Below, piece by piece: positions 14,418 to 22,066 of a DNA stretch of 23,901 nucleotides. The DNA is from Bacillota bacterium (GTDB taxonomy: Bacteria > Bacillota > Clostridia > Peptostreptococcales > Anaerovoracaceae): assembly GCA_022706625.1 (NCBI GenBank), contig JAKJCD010000012.1, forward strand, positions 1-23,901, in the 5' to 3' direction. Every line of letters begins with the position of its first letter. The first letter of the stretch is position 1. A model generated the notes under the pieces. It did not search any database, was not told where the DNA came from, and saw nothing but the letters and a program-made list of their open reading frames with translations. Position numbers and translations under genes: made by a program.

Positions 14418-16127
14418 ATGGAAAAAGAAATAGCGGCAATCTACTGCAGGCTCAGTCAGGACGACGGCGATCTCGGCGAAAGCGGCAGCATCCAGACCCA
14501 GAAATCCATACTCACGCGGTACTGCAAGGACAACCATATAGCCATCGGCGAAATATATTCTGACGATGGTTATACCGGACAGAACTTCAACCGCCCGGAT
14601 TTCAAGCGCATGATGGACGACATCGAGGCAGGGAAAATCAATGTGGTCGTTGTCAATGACCTCTCCCGTTTCGGCAGGGAGTATGCTGAAATGGGGTACA
14701 TCATCGAGCATTACTTCGAGGAAAAGGGCATCCGGTTCATCTCGCTGTATGAGCGGGTGGATACGGCAAAAAGCAAGGATAACCTCATCATGGCGATTAC
14801 GAACGTGATGAATTCCTTCTATGCAAGGCAGGCCGGCGCCAAAACAAAAGCGGCTCACAGGGCGAGAGCACTGGACGGGAAATACCTTGCCGGACACGCC
14901 CTCTTCGGATATGTGAAAGACCCCAATGACCGGCACAAGCTCATCATCGACCCGCCTGCAGCGGATATTGTGCGTGAGGTTTTTCAGCTGTTTGCCGAGG
15001 GCGTCGGCTATGTTCGCATGACGAAAATCCTGCGGGAGCGCAAAATCCTTAACCCCATGGCGTACTTCAATCAGAATAATCCCGATTACTACAAGAACAG
15101 TGACTATTGGCGAAAGCCATTCGACTGGCATGCCACCTCCGTGCGGTCCATCCTGATAAACCAAGCCTACATAGGGAATGTGGTGTTCGGCAAAACAAAG
15201 GTGAAAGGCGTCTTCGACAAGAAAAGAATCCACGCCCCGCAGGAGGAATGGATCATCGTCGAGAATATGCATGAGCCCATTATATCGCGGGAGCTGTGGG
15301 ACACGGTGCAGCAGCTGATGAAAAGCCGCAGGCGGGAAAACAGCAAGGGCGAGGTTCAGATGTTCGCGGGGCTGGTCAAATGCTCAAAGTGCGGCTCCTC
15401 GTTAAATGTCAACTTCGATAAGAAGAAGGGCAAATATACAGGCTTCTCCTGCTGGGTATATAAAAACTACGGCAAGGAGCGCTGCACCTCCCACGCCATC
15501 GGGTGGAAGACTATGGGGCAGCTTGTGCTGGAGGATATCCGCCGCAATGCGAAAGCGGCAAAACTGGTCGCGTCTGGATACAAGGAAATGCTCATCGCCG
15601 CCAAGACCGAAAAGAAGAAGCAGGAAACCGAAAAATGCAAGCGTGAGCTCAAGACCGTGGACAAAAGAATCGCCGAGCTGGACAAGATTATGAATAAGCT
15701 CTATGAGGACTTGGCGCTCGAAAAGGTCAGCGAGGAACGCTATCAGACCATGTCCAAAGGCTATGAAGCTGAGCAGTCTGGACTTAAGGAGCGGCGGAAT
15801 AAGCTGACGGAGATAATCACACGGGCGGAATCTGTATACGAAAACATCGAGAAGTTCCTGCCGATTATCACGAAATACACCGACATCACTGAGCTTAACA
15901 CGCAAATCCTCAACGAGCTGATACAGAAAATCGTGGTCTATGAAAAGACGGATAACCCTGACGGCAGCAAGAGCCAGCGGGTGGATATATATTATAAGTT
16001 CATCGGGTATGTGGAGATGAAAGAGATGTTCGGACTGCCGATGGTCATGGCGATGGCGAAGGACGTGGAGGTTGACGATGCCTTGATAGCCGAAGCGAAA
16101 GAGCTGGCGAAAGGCCTCGCCGGGTAG
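14418..16127 (+). CDS. Large serine recombinase (TnpX/TndX type)
   Basis: The 569-residue site-specific recombinase is probably the integrase of this island. Its order is: resolvase catalytic domain (1 to about 150; YCRLS with catalytic Ser13, ESGSIQTQKS, VVVVNDLSRFGRE), recombinase domain (about 170-300; GYVKDPNDRHKLIIDPPAADIV, then VRSILINQAYIGNVVFG), zinc ribbon starting KCSKCGSSL (near 320), and a coiled-coil-rich C-terminal part (about 390-470, many Glu/Lys heptads). Length and order fit TnpX/TndX proteins, which excise elements as circles and insert them without further factors. ATG 14418 has AAGGGAGG upstream. It ends just before the Gabija-like operon promoter. Whether it acts on the 6417/22089 ends or on undetected closer ends is not shown by the sequence alone. 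Confidence 0.93.
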   Translation: MEKEIAAIYCRLSQDDGDLGESGSIQTQKSILTRYCKDNHIAIGEIYSDDGYTGQNFNRPDFKRMMDDIEAGKINVVVVNDLSRFGREYAEMGYIIEHYFEEKGIRFISLYERVDTAKSKDNLIMAITNVMNSFYARQAGAKTKAAHRARALDGKYLAGHALFGYVKDPNDRHKLIIDPPAADIVREVFQLFAEGVGYVRMTKILRERKILNPMAYFNQNNPDYYKNSDYWRKPFDWHATSVRSILINQAYIGNVVFGKTKVKGVFDKKRIHAPQEEWIIVENMHEPIISRELWDTVQQLMKSRRRENSKGEVQMFAGLVKCSKCGSSLNVNFDKKKGKYTGFSCWVYKNYGKERCTSHAIGWKTMGQLVLEDIRRNAKAAKLVASGYKEMLIAAKTEKKKQETEKCKRELKTVDKRIAELDKIMNKLYEDLALEKVSEERYQTMSKGYEAEQSGLKERRNKLTEIITRAESVYENIEKFLPIITKYTDITELNTQILNELIQKIVVYEKTDNPDGSKSQRVDIYYKFIGYVEMKEMFGLPMVMAMAKDVEVDDALIAEAKELAKGLAG

Positions 16128-16135
16128 AATACGAA

Positions 16136-16164
16136 TTGTAAATAGAGGAATATTTTGGTATAAT
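16136..16164 (+). promoter_or_regulatory. Promoter of the KilA-N/Gabija-like operon
   Basis: TTGTAA (16136-16141), a 17-base spacer and TATAAT (16159-16164). The sequence from about 16119 to 16174 is similar to 20408-20463 before the AbiGi-like gene, including AGTCTAAATA right after both -10 boxes. Confidence 0.8.
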
Positions 16165-16176
16165 TAGTCTAAATAA

Positions 16177-16207
16177 ATGAACTGTACGAAAAAGTCGTGC
16201 AGTTCAT
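16177..16207 (+). promoter_or_regulatory. 13-bp stem-loop in the operon leader
   Basis: ATGAACTGTACGA (16177-16189) pairs with TCGTGCAGTTCAT (16195-16207) with one G-U pair and a 5-base AAAAG loop. It lies between the promoter and the KilA-N gene and has no T-tract, so it is more likely an operator or an RNA element than a terminator. The homologous promoter at 20425 lacks this hairpin. Confidence 0.6.
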
Positions 16208-16247
16208 CTTGCTACTTTTGTCGCATATTGAAATGGGGGAAAAGCCG

Positions 16248-17108
16248 ATGCCAAAGGATAAGAATTTGAAAGAAACCATTATCGCGAAAGGGACTGAAAT
16301 TGCTGTTATTTCCGGTGGGGATGACAATGATTATATTTCTCTGACCGATATTGCCAAATATAAAACAGATGAAAATCCCGGCTATGTAATCCAAAACTGG
16401 ATGAGGAATCGTAATGTGGTGCAATTCCTCGGCTTATGGGAAAAGTTGAACAATCCTAATTTCAATTGCCTCGAATTCGAGGCAATTGAAAATGAAGCTG
16501 GGCTAAACAGTTTTGTTTTGACACCTAAAAAGTGGATTGAAAAAACTGAAGCTATTGGAATAACGTCGAAACAAGGCCGTTATGCGGCTACCTTTGCACA
16601 TTCGGATATCGCTTTTGAATTTGCTTCATGGATTTCACCGGAGTTTAAACTTTATATAATAAAAGATTACCAACGCTTAAAATCGGACGAAAATAGCCGC
16701 TTGTCAATCGGCTGGAATCTCAACCGCACCCTTGCCAAAATCAATTACCGTATTCATACAGATGCCATCAAGGATGTGTTAATTCCGCCAGACGTGACTC
16801 CCCAGAAACAAAACATAACCTATGCAAACGAGGCGGATCTTCTGAATGTTGCATTGTTTGGAATGACAGCAAAGGAATGGCGGCAGGCGAATCCGGATGC
16901 AAAGGGCAATATCCGTGACGAAGCCTCTCTCCAGCAGCTTATTGTTCTGTCGAACATGGAGAGCCTGAATGCTGTGTTTATCCGTCAGGGATTATCTCAA
17001 AAGGAGCGCCTTCTTCGCCTCAACGCCAATGCTAAGCAGATGATGAAATCTCTTTTGGATAGCGCGGGAATAGAGCAGCTGAAAAAGTTGGAGCCGCCAA
17101 AGAAATGA
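16248..17108 (+). CDS. KilA-N domain protein upstream of the Gabija-like genes
   Basis: The 286-residue protein has the KilA-N DNA-binding domain (about 15-125; YISLTDIAKYKTDENPGYVI, then NWMRNRNVVQFLGLWEKLNN and RYAATFAHSDIAFEFASWIS), followed by a helical C-terminal half (LLNVALFGMTAKEWRQANP, then QQLIVLSNMESLNAVFIRQG). KilA-N occurs in phage and mobile-element proteins; many are regulators or DNA binders. ATG 16248 follows GGGGGAAAAG; ATG 16233 within the same frame overlaps that site. The next gene begins 9 bases after the stop, so the protein is co-transcribed with the OLD-type nuclease. It may be a regulator or an accessory part of the defence operon. KilA-N is not a standard Gabija component. 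Confidence 0.85.
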   Translation: MPKDKNLKETIIAKGTEIAVISGGDDNDYISLTDIAKYKTDENPGYVIQNWMRNRNVVQFLGLWEKLNNPNFNCLEFEAIENEAGLNSFVLTPKKWIEKTEAIGITSKQGRYAATFAHSDIAFEFASWISPEFKLYIIKDYQRLKSDENSRLSIGWNLNRTLAKINYRIHTDAIKDVLIPPDVTPQKQNITYANEADLLNVALFGMTAKEWRQANPDAKGNIRDEASLQQLIVLSNMESLNAVFIRQGLSQKERLLRLNANAKQMMKSLLDSAGIEQLKKLEPPKK

Positions 17109-17117
17109 GGTTGCAAA

Positions 17118-18842
17118 GTGTATATAGCCAATGTACATATTGAAAATTTTAGAAATTTCTCAACAATTGATATACCTCTAAAACCCTTTACAATAGTTGT
17201 TGGGAAAAACGATACAGGAAAGAGCAACTTCGTTGATGCTCTTAATATCTTGCTTTATAACAGCAAGGGTAATTATTATGCCAAGTCTCTCTCAAAATAT
17301 GATTTTAACATCAAATGCGTTAACGATTTCATTTCAAAGATGAGTGCATTTTACGTTAGCATAAAAGATAATTTCGATGCCGAGAATTATGCTGTTGAAC
17401 TTATAAAAAATGCGCCGGTTGTAATAATTCGGCTGAAATTTGAAGATGCGAAAAACACTTACGAACAGAGCCTATTAAGAGATTGGCTCAACGGCGACGA
17501 AAAGCTTCAGTATTTTGAAGTCGAATATAAATATTACCTTAAAGATATTAAAAAGCTGAATAAACTGATCAGCGACCTTAACGGTGAGGGGCTACTTGAA
17601 GAACGCCATGCAGATTTTCAGTTATTTCTCGAATGTTACGACCACTCTTTAAAATCAACCAATAACGATAAAAGCATTGACTATACAAAAATAAGGAATT
17701 TCGTTGCAAATACCATTGATGCTGAAAGGGATTCTTTCTCAAGCGGTGATACCTCCGGTGCTACCAGGGTGGTCGCAAACATTATTGACAGTGGTCTGAA
17801 CCTTAAAGACAAAGCGGAGCTTACAAAGAGATATAATGAATTTTTCGACGGAATCCAATCGTTGGAGTCGTTTAGAAGCATATACAGCGATATTGTATCT
17901 CAAAACAAATCAATCAAAGACTTCATTGATGATATTAAGCTCGTTCCAAATGCTAAAAAATATAAAGATATTATTGAAAATATCACATTAAGTTATGGCA
18001 ATGATATGCTCTTCCAACGAGGTTTGGGAACACGGAACTTGATTTTTTTGCTTACGCTGTATAGTTATTTTCTCAATGATACCTTTAAACGCTTTAACCT
18101 TGTCTGTATTGAGGAACCGGAATCGCATCTGGATATAAACAATCTGAAGATTGCTATAGAGTTTTTCCAAAAGGCGCAAGGGAAAAATACCTTAACCCAG
18201 CTTGTTCTATCCACTCATAGCAATCAGATAATGAACAAACTGGAATTAACCAATGTCGTTCTTTTGCTCAATAACGACCAAGTCACAGATTTGTCAAATA
18301 TAGATTCAGAGCTTGTGTATTATCTTGCAAAGCGTGAAAATTTTGATACTCTTAATATGTTTTATGCCAGCAAATTAATATTTGTTGAGGGTGCAACTGA
18401 AGAAATATATATAAACGCATTGTTGCAGCAAGATGCGTCGCTGAATAACATAAGGGTTATTTCTATCGGGCAAAAAGGCTTTAAAACTTTTATAGAAACA
18501 TGGAAATCTCTCCACGATGAAAGTCAAGACAAACTTGGCGTAGTTCGAGATTATGACCGGCAAGACCAAGCGAAGCAGGATCATGAGGCATATAATTCAA
18601 ATTCCATAATGGTAAAAACTTCATCGGGCAAGGAATTTGAGGATGACTTTGTCAATAAGGACGACAATCTTGCAAAACTGAACAAGCTGTTTGGGAAAAA
18701 ATATTCGGCGCAAGAGATGTACAATCATATGACCTCAGATAAGCTGAATAATATAATCGCCGTATGCCAAGCCGCAGATACGGGAGAGGTGTTCTCGACA
18801 CCAGACTATATCAGTTCTTTGCTGGAATGGATGAAACAATGA
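17118..18842 (+). CDS. gajA: GajA-like OLD-family ATPase/nuclease (Gabija-like)
   Basis: The 574-residue protein combines an ABC/SMC-type ATPase and a Toprim nuclease. It has Walker A VVGKNDTGKSN (about 28-37), Walker B LVCIEEPESHLD (328-339), and LSTHSNQI (365-371). The Toprim part has LIFVEGATEEI (Glu424), VVRDYDRQD (Asp478/Asp480) and GKEFEDDFV (about 504-511). In Gabija, GajA cuts DNA when nucleotide levels fall during phage replication. Length (B. cereus GajA is about 578) and the following UvrD-type gene support Gabija rather than a lone OLD protein. The start is GTG 17118 with AGGT upstream; no better start is nearby. It overlaps the helicase gene by ATGA. Confidence 0.85.
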   Translation: MYIANVHIENFRNFSTIDIPLKPFTIVVGKNDTGKSNFVDALNILLYNSKGNYYAKSLSKYDFNIKCVNDFISKMSAFYVSIKDNFDAENYAVELIKNAPVVIIRLKFEDAKNTYEQSLLRDWLNGDEKLQYFEVEYKYYLKDIKKLNKLISDLNGEGLLEERHADFQLFLECYDHSLKSTNNDKSIDYTKIRNFVANTIDAERDSFSSGDTSGATRVVANIIDSGLNLKDKAELTKRYNEFFDGIQSLESFRSIYSDIVSQNKSIKDFIDDIKLVPNAKKYKDIIENITLSYGNDMLFQRGLGTRNLIFLLTLYSYFLNDTFKRFNLVCIEEPESHLDINNLKIAIEFFQKAQGKNTLTQLVLSTHSNQIMNKLELTNVVLLLNNDQVTDLSNIDSELVYYLAKRENFDTLNMFYASKLIFVEGATEEIYINALLQQDASLNNIRVISIGQKGFKTFIETWKSLHDESQDKLGVVRDYDRQDQAKQDHEAYNSNSIMVKTSSGKEFEDDFVNKDDNLAKLNKLFGKKYSAQEMYNHMTSDKLNNIIAVCQAADTGEVFSTPDYISSLLEWMKQ

Positions 18843-20212
18843 AGGAAATACACATTGAATGCGCAGGAGCCGGAAAAACATATGGCATAGCACAGAAGAT
18901 AATAAACATTCTGGATGACTGCCCAGATGATAAGAAGATTTATGTAATTACTTATACAAATTATGCCGTAAAGCAAATAAAAGACGAGTTGATTAAGAAT
19001 GTCCGCGACATACCTGAAAATGTAATTATTGATACAGTCCACGGATTTTTTCTTAACAACATCATATATCCATACTCAAACTTTATCCGAGGAGAATCGA
19101 TAAATTCCTGCAGCATTGAGAAACTTCCTGACAAATTGCAGTGGCAGGCAAGGCGCAAAAGGGTTCTAAAAGATGCTGGGTTTATACATGCGCATGAAGT
19201 CCCCCAGTATGCAAAATCTATTTTAATCGCCGCAAAATCAGATAGAGTTGCTGTAAAGAAGAGAAAAGAGATAGCGCTAAATTATTTTGTCAGCGATATT
19301 TATTGCCTTTTTGTAGATGAAGCTCAGGACATGGATGATTGTTTTTTCGAATTGATGTTAAAAATAATCTGCGAGCTTGAACATTTTTATTTTGTTGGCG
19401 ATCCATTTCAGGCCTTATGGGGGACCGACAAATATAAGTGGTTTACCGAGGAAGTGGAAAAACAGGCGGGTATTGCACCGATAATAAATACAGTATCGCG
19501 ACGGATACCTGCTTGCATCGTACCTTTGTGTAACAGGATATTACCTCAAGGCTCAGCGCTAAGTAGCTGTAATGCAGAACAAGGATCCGCTGTATATATG
19601 TTATTGTCTGAACTCGATACTGAAATCAGAAAACAGCTCAGAAGCTGTAAAGAAGTCTTCTCATACATAAAAATTAAAACAGATGTGTTTTCTACAGCCA
19701 ACGATCAATCGGGGCTGACGCATGAATTCGTACAAATTCTTGCCGAAAAATATCCGCAATATGATATTGGGGCACTTCGCCGTACAGCTATAAATGAAAT
19801 ACTTGCAATAGGGTTGGATAAATGCCTTAAAAAACACAGCATAAGATTGTCTAAGCAGGATTATGCAAAACTCGCCAGCCAATTTAGTGGCGAAAAAGAA
19901 GCGGGCATATATGTTGAGTCAATACAAAAAATAAAGGGCTTGGAAGGTGACACGGCTTACTTTATTATCTGTAATTCCCTGTTAGAAATATTGCTCGGTA
20001 TAAAGAACGATTCGAACAAAGAAACCAATCTTCTGTATGTTGCACTTACAAGAGCAAAACGACGGTTGTTACTTATTGTCAACGATGATGACGGATTAAA
20101 AAGAAATTTTCAGAAGCATAAAATTGACATCAATACGGCAATGAATGAATTGGGAATACAAAAGGCTGTTATAGAGGATTGGTTTGCAATTGCGAAGCAG
20201 CAGATTGGATAA
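18839..20212 (+). CDS. gajB: GajB-like UvrD/Rep-family helicase (Gabija-like)
   Basis: The 457-residue superfamily 1 helicase-like protein has motif I IECAGAGKTYGIA (GAGKT 10-14), motif II LFVDEAQDMDD (about 157-167), motif III YFVGDPFQALWG (about 184-195), a motif V-like IQKIKGLEGDTAYF, and motif VI LLYVALTRAKRRLLLIV near the C-terminus. It is smaller than housekeeping UvrD (about 700) and close to GajB (about 494). ATG 18839 overlaps the gajA-like stop (ATGA), so translation is coupled; the longer open frame starting at 18764 lies inside the upstream gene. It is the last gene before the recombination end at 20221, eight bases after its stop. Confidence 0.85.
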   Translation: MKEIHIECAGAGKTYGIAQKIINILDDCPDDKKIYVITYTNYAVKQIKDELIKNVRDIPENVIIDTVHGFFLNNIIYPYSNFIRGESINSCSIEKLPDKLQWQARRKRVLKDAGFIHAHEVPQYAKSILIAAKSDRVAVKKRKEIALNYFVSDIYCLFVDEAQDMDDCFFELMLKIICELEHFYFVGDPFQALWGTDKYKWFTEEVEKQAGIAPIINTVSRRIPACIVPLCNRILPQGSALSSCNAEQGSAVYMLLSELDTEIRKQLRSCKEVFSYIKIKTDVFSTANDQSGLTHEFVQILAEKYPQYDIGALRRTAINEILAIGLDKCLKKHSIRLSKQDYAKLASQFSGEKEAGIYVESIQKIKGLEGDTAYFIICNSLLEILLGIKNDSNKETNLLYVALTRAKRRLLLIVNDDDGLKRNFQKHKIDINTAMNELGIQKAVIEDWFAIAKQQIG

Positions 20213-20220
20213 ACGAATTT

Positions 20221-20274
20221 ATACTACCTTACAAACAACCGCAGGTCGTCGGTTCGATTCCGACCACCGGCTCC
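20221..20274 (+). other. Recombination end joined to a tRNA-Thr 3' fragment
   Basis: ATACTACCTTACAAACAACC (20221-20240) matches the island end at 22067-22086 except at two bases, and is followed by the 3' part of a tRNA-Thr (about 20237-20274, ending CACCGGC-TCCA). The fragment differs from tRNA-Thr at 6503 by four bases that preserve pairing in the T-stem and change one acceptor base. It is an attR-like junction in a tRNA-Thr gene. No tRNA 5' half lies nearby. Confidence 0.75.
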
Positions 20275-20284
20275 ATGAAACACA

Positions 20285-20319
20285 GACACCACAAGTTTTT
20301 TTTGAGTGGTGTCTTTTTT
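20285..20319 (+). terminator. Terminator after the tRNA-Thr fragment
   Basis: GACACCAC (20285-20292) and GTGGTGTC (20306-20313) form a perfect 8-bp stem followed by TTTTTT. It may be the original terminator of the displaced tRNA-Thr and may also end the Gabija-like transcript. Confidence 0.85.
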
Positions 20320-20424
20320 CTTGGCAGGTTTACAACCCATACTCAATTATTTTATTGCGTTCTAAAGAATTATAGCGATAGCCTGGTTGTTCATGATTAT
20401 ACCGTGTGCCGGATATAAATCGGA

Positions 20425-20453
20425 TTGAGGATAAAGGAAATTATTGTTATAAT
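20425..20453 (+). promoter_or_regulatory. Promoter of the AbiGi-like gene
   Basis: TTGAGG (20425-20430), a 17-base spacer and TATAAT (20448-20453), about 100 bases before the gene. It is similar to the KilA-N promoter region. Apart from this promoter, the terminator and a GGTTGTTCAT block at 20385, the gap 20275-20557 shows no gene. Confidence 0.8.
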
Positions 20454-20557
20454 AAGTCTAAATAGCAGAATCTTCAATTCGCCAGATTGTGTCTGTCAAT
20501 TTCAGCTACTTAAATTACTTTGCAGCGAGTTAATCTATTTTATAAAATGGAGGGCCT

Positions 20558-21259
20558 ATGCTCAATGGATATTGTTCCGATTATTTGTTTCATTTCACTG
20601 GAAGAAACAAAAGTCCAGAGGAAGGTTATTCGAACTTAATAAGCATTTTAAAGAAAGGACTAAAAGTTTCTCTTCTGTCTGATCAGGTTAATTCTAAATG
20701 GTGTGAAAAGCTAAAGAAGGCCGGGTATGATTGTTGCTTAATGAAGTTAGCGACTTGTTTCACAGATATTCCAATAGATAAAATAAGCAGTCATACTTCA
20801 ACTTATGGAAAATTCGGAATAGGATTATCGAGAGAATGGGCAATTAGAAATCGGGCGCAACCTATGGTTTATGTTGGGGAAACCGGATTTATCGATGGCT
20901 TAATCCATATCGTAAACGACATAAATTTGAGCAAAGTGCTTAATAATAATGTATTTTCTGACCCCCGTCTAGATGAAATTACGCCATATTTAAAAGATAT
21001 TGATTATTATCATGAAAGAGAATGGAGAATAACATTTGATTCATGTGAAATAGCGGATTCTGTACATTATGATGATGGAATGTCTGAGGAATATATCTAT
21101 TTTGACAAGAATGATTTAGTTTTGATTGTGGTTCCCAGAGATTACTTACATAAGTTAAGCAATGATATATGCAATGACGAGAAACTCAAAGAAAAATACG
21201 GTCAGATATCTTTTTCAGTATTAGTGTATGAAGATCTGGTTAAATTGTTTGGTAAATAA
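20558..21259 (+). CDS. AbiGi-like abortive infection protein
   Basis: The 233-residue protein fits the AbiGi family (antitoxin member of the AbiG phage-exclusion pair): YLFHFTGRNKS near the start, LISILKKGLKV, then a diagnostic CFTDIPIDKISSHTSTYGKF with GIGLSREWAIRNRAQPMVYV. The C-terminus includes YYHEREWRI, seen in the same family. GGAGG lies just before ATG 20558. In the AbiG system AbiGi is encoded with a toxin, AbiGii; no AbiGii-like gene follows here, and the next genes are a HigBA-like pair. It therefore looks like a solitary family member, whose role may differ. A 93-base gap with operators separates it from the toxin gene. Confidence 0.75.
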   Translation: MLNGYCSDYLFHFTGRNKSPEEGYSNLISILKKGLKVSLLSDQVNSKWCEKLKKAGYDCCLMKLATCFTDIPIDKISSHTSTYGKFGIGLSREWAIRNRAQPMVYVGETGFIDGLIHIVNDINLSKVLNNNVFSDPRLDEITPYLKDIDYYHEREWRITFDSCEIADSVHYDDGMSEEYIYFDKNDLVLIVVPRDYLHKLSNDICNDEKLKEKYGQISFSVLVYEDLVKLFGK

Positions 21260-21278
21260 ATAGCCAAAAGTTCGATGT

Positions 21279-21326
21279 AATAACAAATTTGTTATTGTAG
21301 CTTAATAACGAATGTGTTATTATAAT
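21279..21326 (+). promoter_or_regulatory. Twin-palindrome operator and promoter of the toxin-antitoxin operon
   Basis: AATAACAAATTTGTTATT (21279-21296) is a perfect 18-bp palindrome; AATAAC-6-GTTATT (21304-21321) is a second, imperfect one 25 bases downstream. The second overlaps the -10 TATAAT (21321-21326). This fits autorepression by the antitoxin downstream, with two dimers binding on either side of the -35. Confidence 0.8.
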
Positions 21327-21352
21327 ATTACATAAGAGGGGAATACTAAAGA

Positions 21353-21712
21353 ATGTTCGAAGTTGAATTTTATGAAGATCGAAATGGCAACGAGCCCATT
21401 AAGGACTTCATTGTTGACTTACAGTCGAAAGGACAAACAAGCAAAAATGACCGCATCCGCAACGAGAAGATTTTGACCTACATCAGAGTACTGCAGGAAT
21501 ACGGAACGAGAGCGGGAGAACCTTATGTCAAGCACATTGAAGATGACATCTGGGAGCTGCGCCCGCTGGATGACAGGATATTCTTCTTCTACTTCAGAGA
21601 TAACACGTTTATATTGCTTCATCATTTTCTGAAGAAGACAAAGAAGACTCCGCGCAGAGAGATTGAACAGGCAAAAAGAAATCAGACCGATCACCTTGAA
21701 AGGAGCAAATAG
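21353..21712 (+). CDS. HigB/RelE-type toxin (Gp49-like)
   Basis: The 119-residue protein has the phage-derived Gp49/HigB-like pattern: FEVEFYEDRNGNEPIKDFIV at the start, then VKHIEDDIWELRPLDDRIFF, and a C-terminal ILLHHFLKKTKKTPRREIEQA, which is the standard signature of this RelE-superfamily group. Such toxins cleave mRNA on the ribosome. GAGGGG lies 11 bases before ATG 21353. The toxin-first order with the antitoxin 2 bases later is the HigBA arrangement. The operon has its own palindromic operators upstream. Confidence 0.9.
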   Translation: MFEVEFYEDRNGNEPIKDFIVDLQSKGQTSKNDRIRNEKILTYIRVLQEYGTRAGEPYVKHIEDDIWELRPLDDRIFFFYFRDNTFILLHHFLKKTKKTPRREIEQAKRNQTDHLERSK

Positions 21713-21714
21713 AT

Positions 21715-21999
21715 ATGGGAACTAATTTTAATAAGCTCTGGAACGACCCGAAATTCATTGACCCGACACAGAAAGCCAAGATTGATTTTGAGGTAGCGCT
21801 GATTGGGAAGCTGATTGAAGCCAGAGAATCCAAAGGGCTGTCCCAAAAGGAGCTTGCTGAACTTGCAGGCTTAAAGCAGCCTGCCATAGCAAGACTTGAA
21901 AGCATGAAAGCGACACCGCAGATAGATACGTTATTTAAAATCCTGCAGCCATTAGGATATACGCTGGCTGTTGTGCCTTCCGACCAGCCTCATAAGTAA
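21715..21999 (+). CDS. HigA-type XRE antitoxin
   Basis: The 94-residue protein carries a helix-turn-helix (LIEARESKGLSQKELAELAG, then LKQPAIARLESMKATPQIDT) and a short C-terminus typical of HigA-like antitoxins that follow Gp49-type toxins. It should neutralise the toxin and repress the operon through the twin palindromes at 21279-21321. ATG 21715 follows AAGGAGC inside the toxin gene's end. It is the last gene of the island before the right end. Confidence 0.9.
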   Translation: MGTNFNKLWNDPKFIDPTQKAKIDFEVALIGKLIEARESKGLSQKELAELAGLKQPAIARLESMKATPQIDTLFKILQPLGYTLAVVPSDQPHK

Positions 22000-22003
22000 G
22001 ATG

Positions 22004-22034
22004 AATCTGCAGGTACCACTTGCAGATTTCTTTT
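22004..22034 (+). terminator. Terminator of the toxin-antitoxin operon
   Basis: AATCTGCA (22004-22011) and TGCAGATT (22021-22028) form a perfect 8-bp stem followed by TCTTTTAT. Confidence 0.8.
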
Positions 22035-22066
22035 ATCGTTTTCCTGACCTCAGGAAAATGATATTT

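Noticed and set aside
9657..16146. AAATAGA at 9657-9663 and 16140-16146 as att repeats of a separate nested mobilizable element
   Set aside because: Seven A/T-rich bases are too short to support a boundary; the tRNA-linked ends are far better supported.
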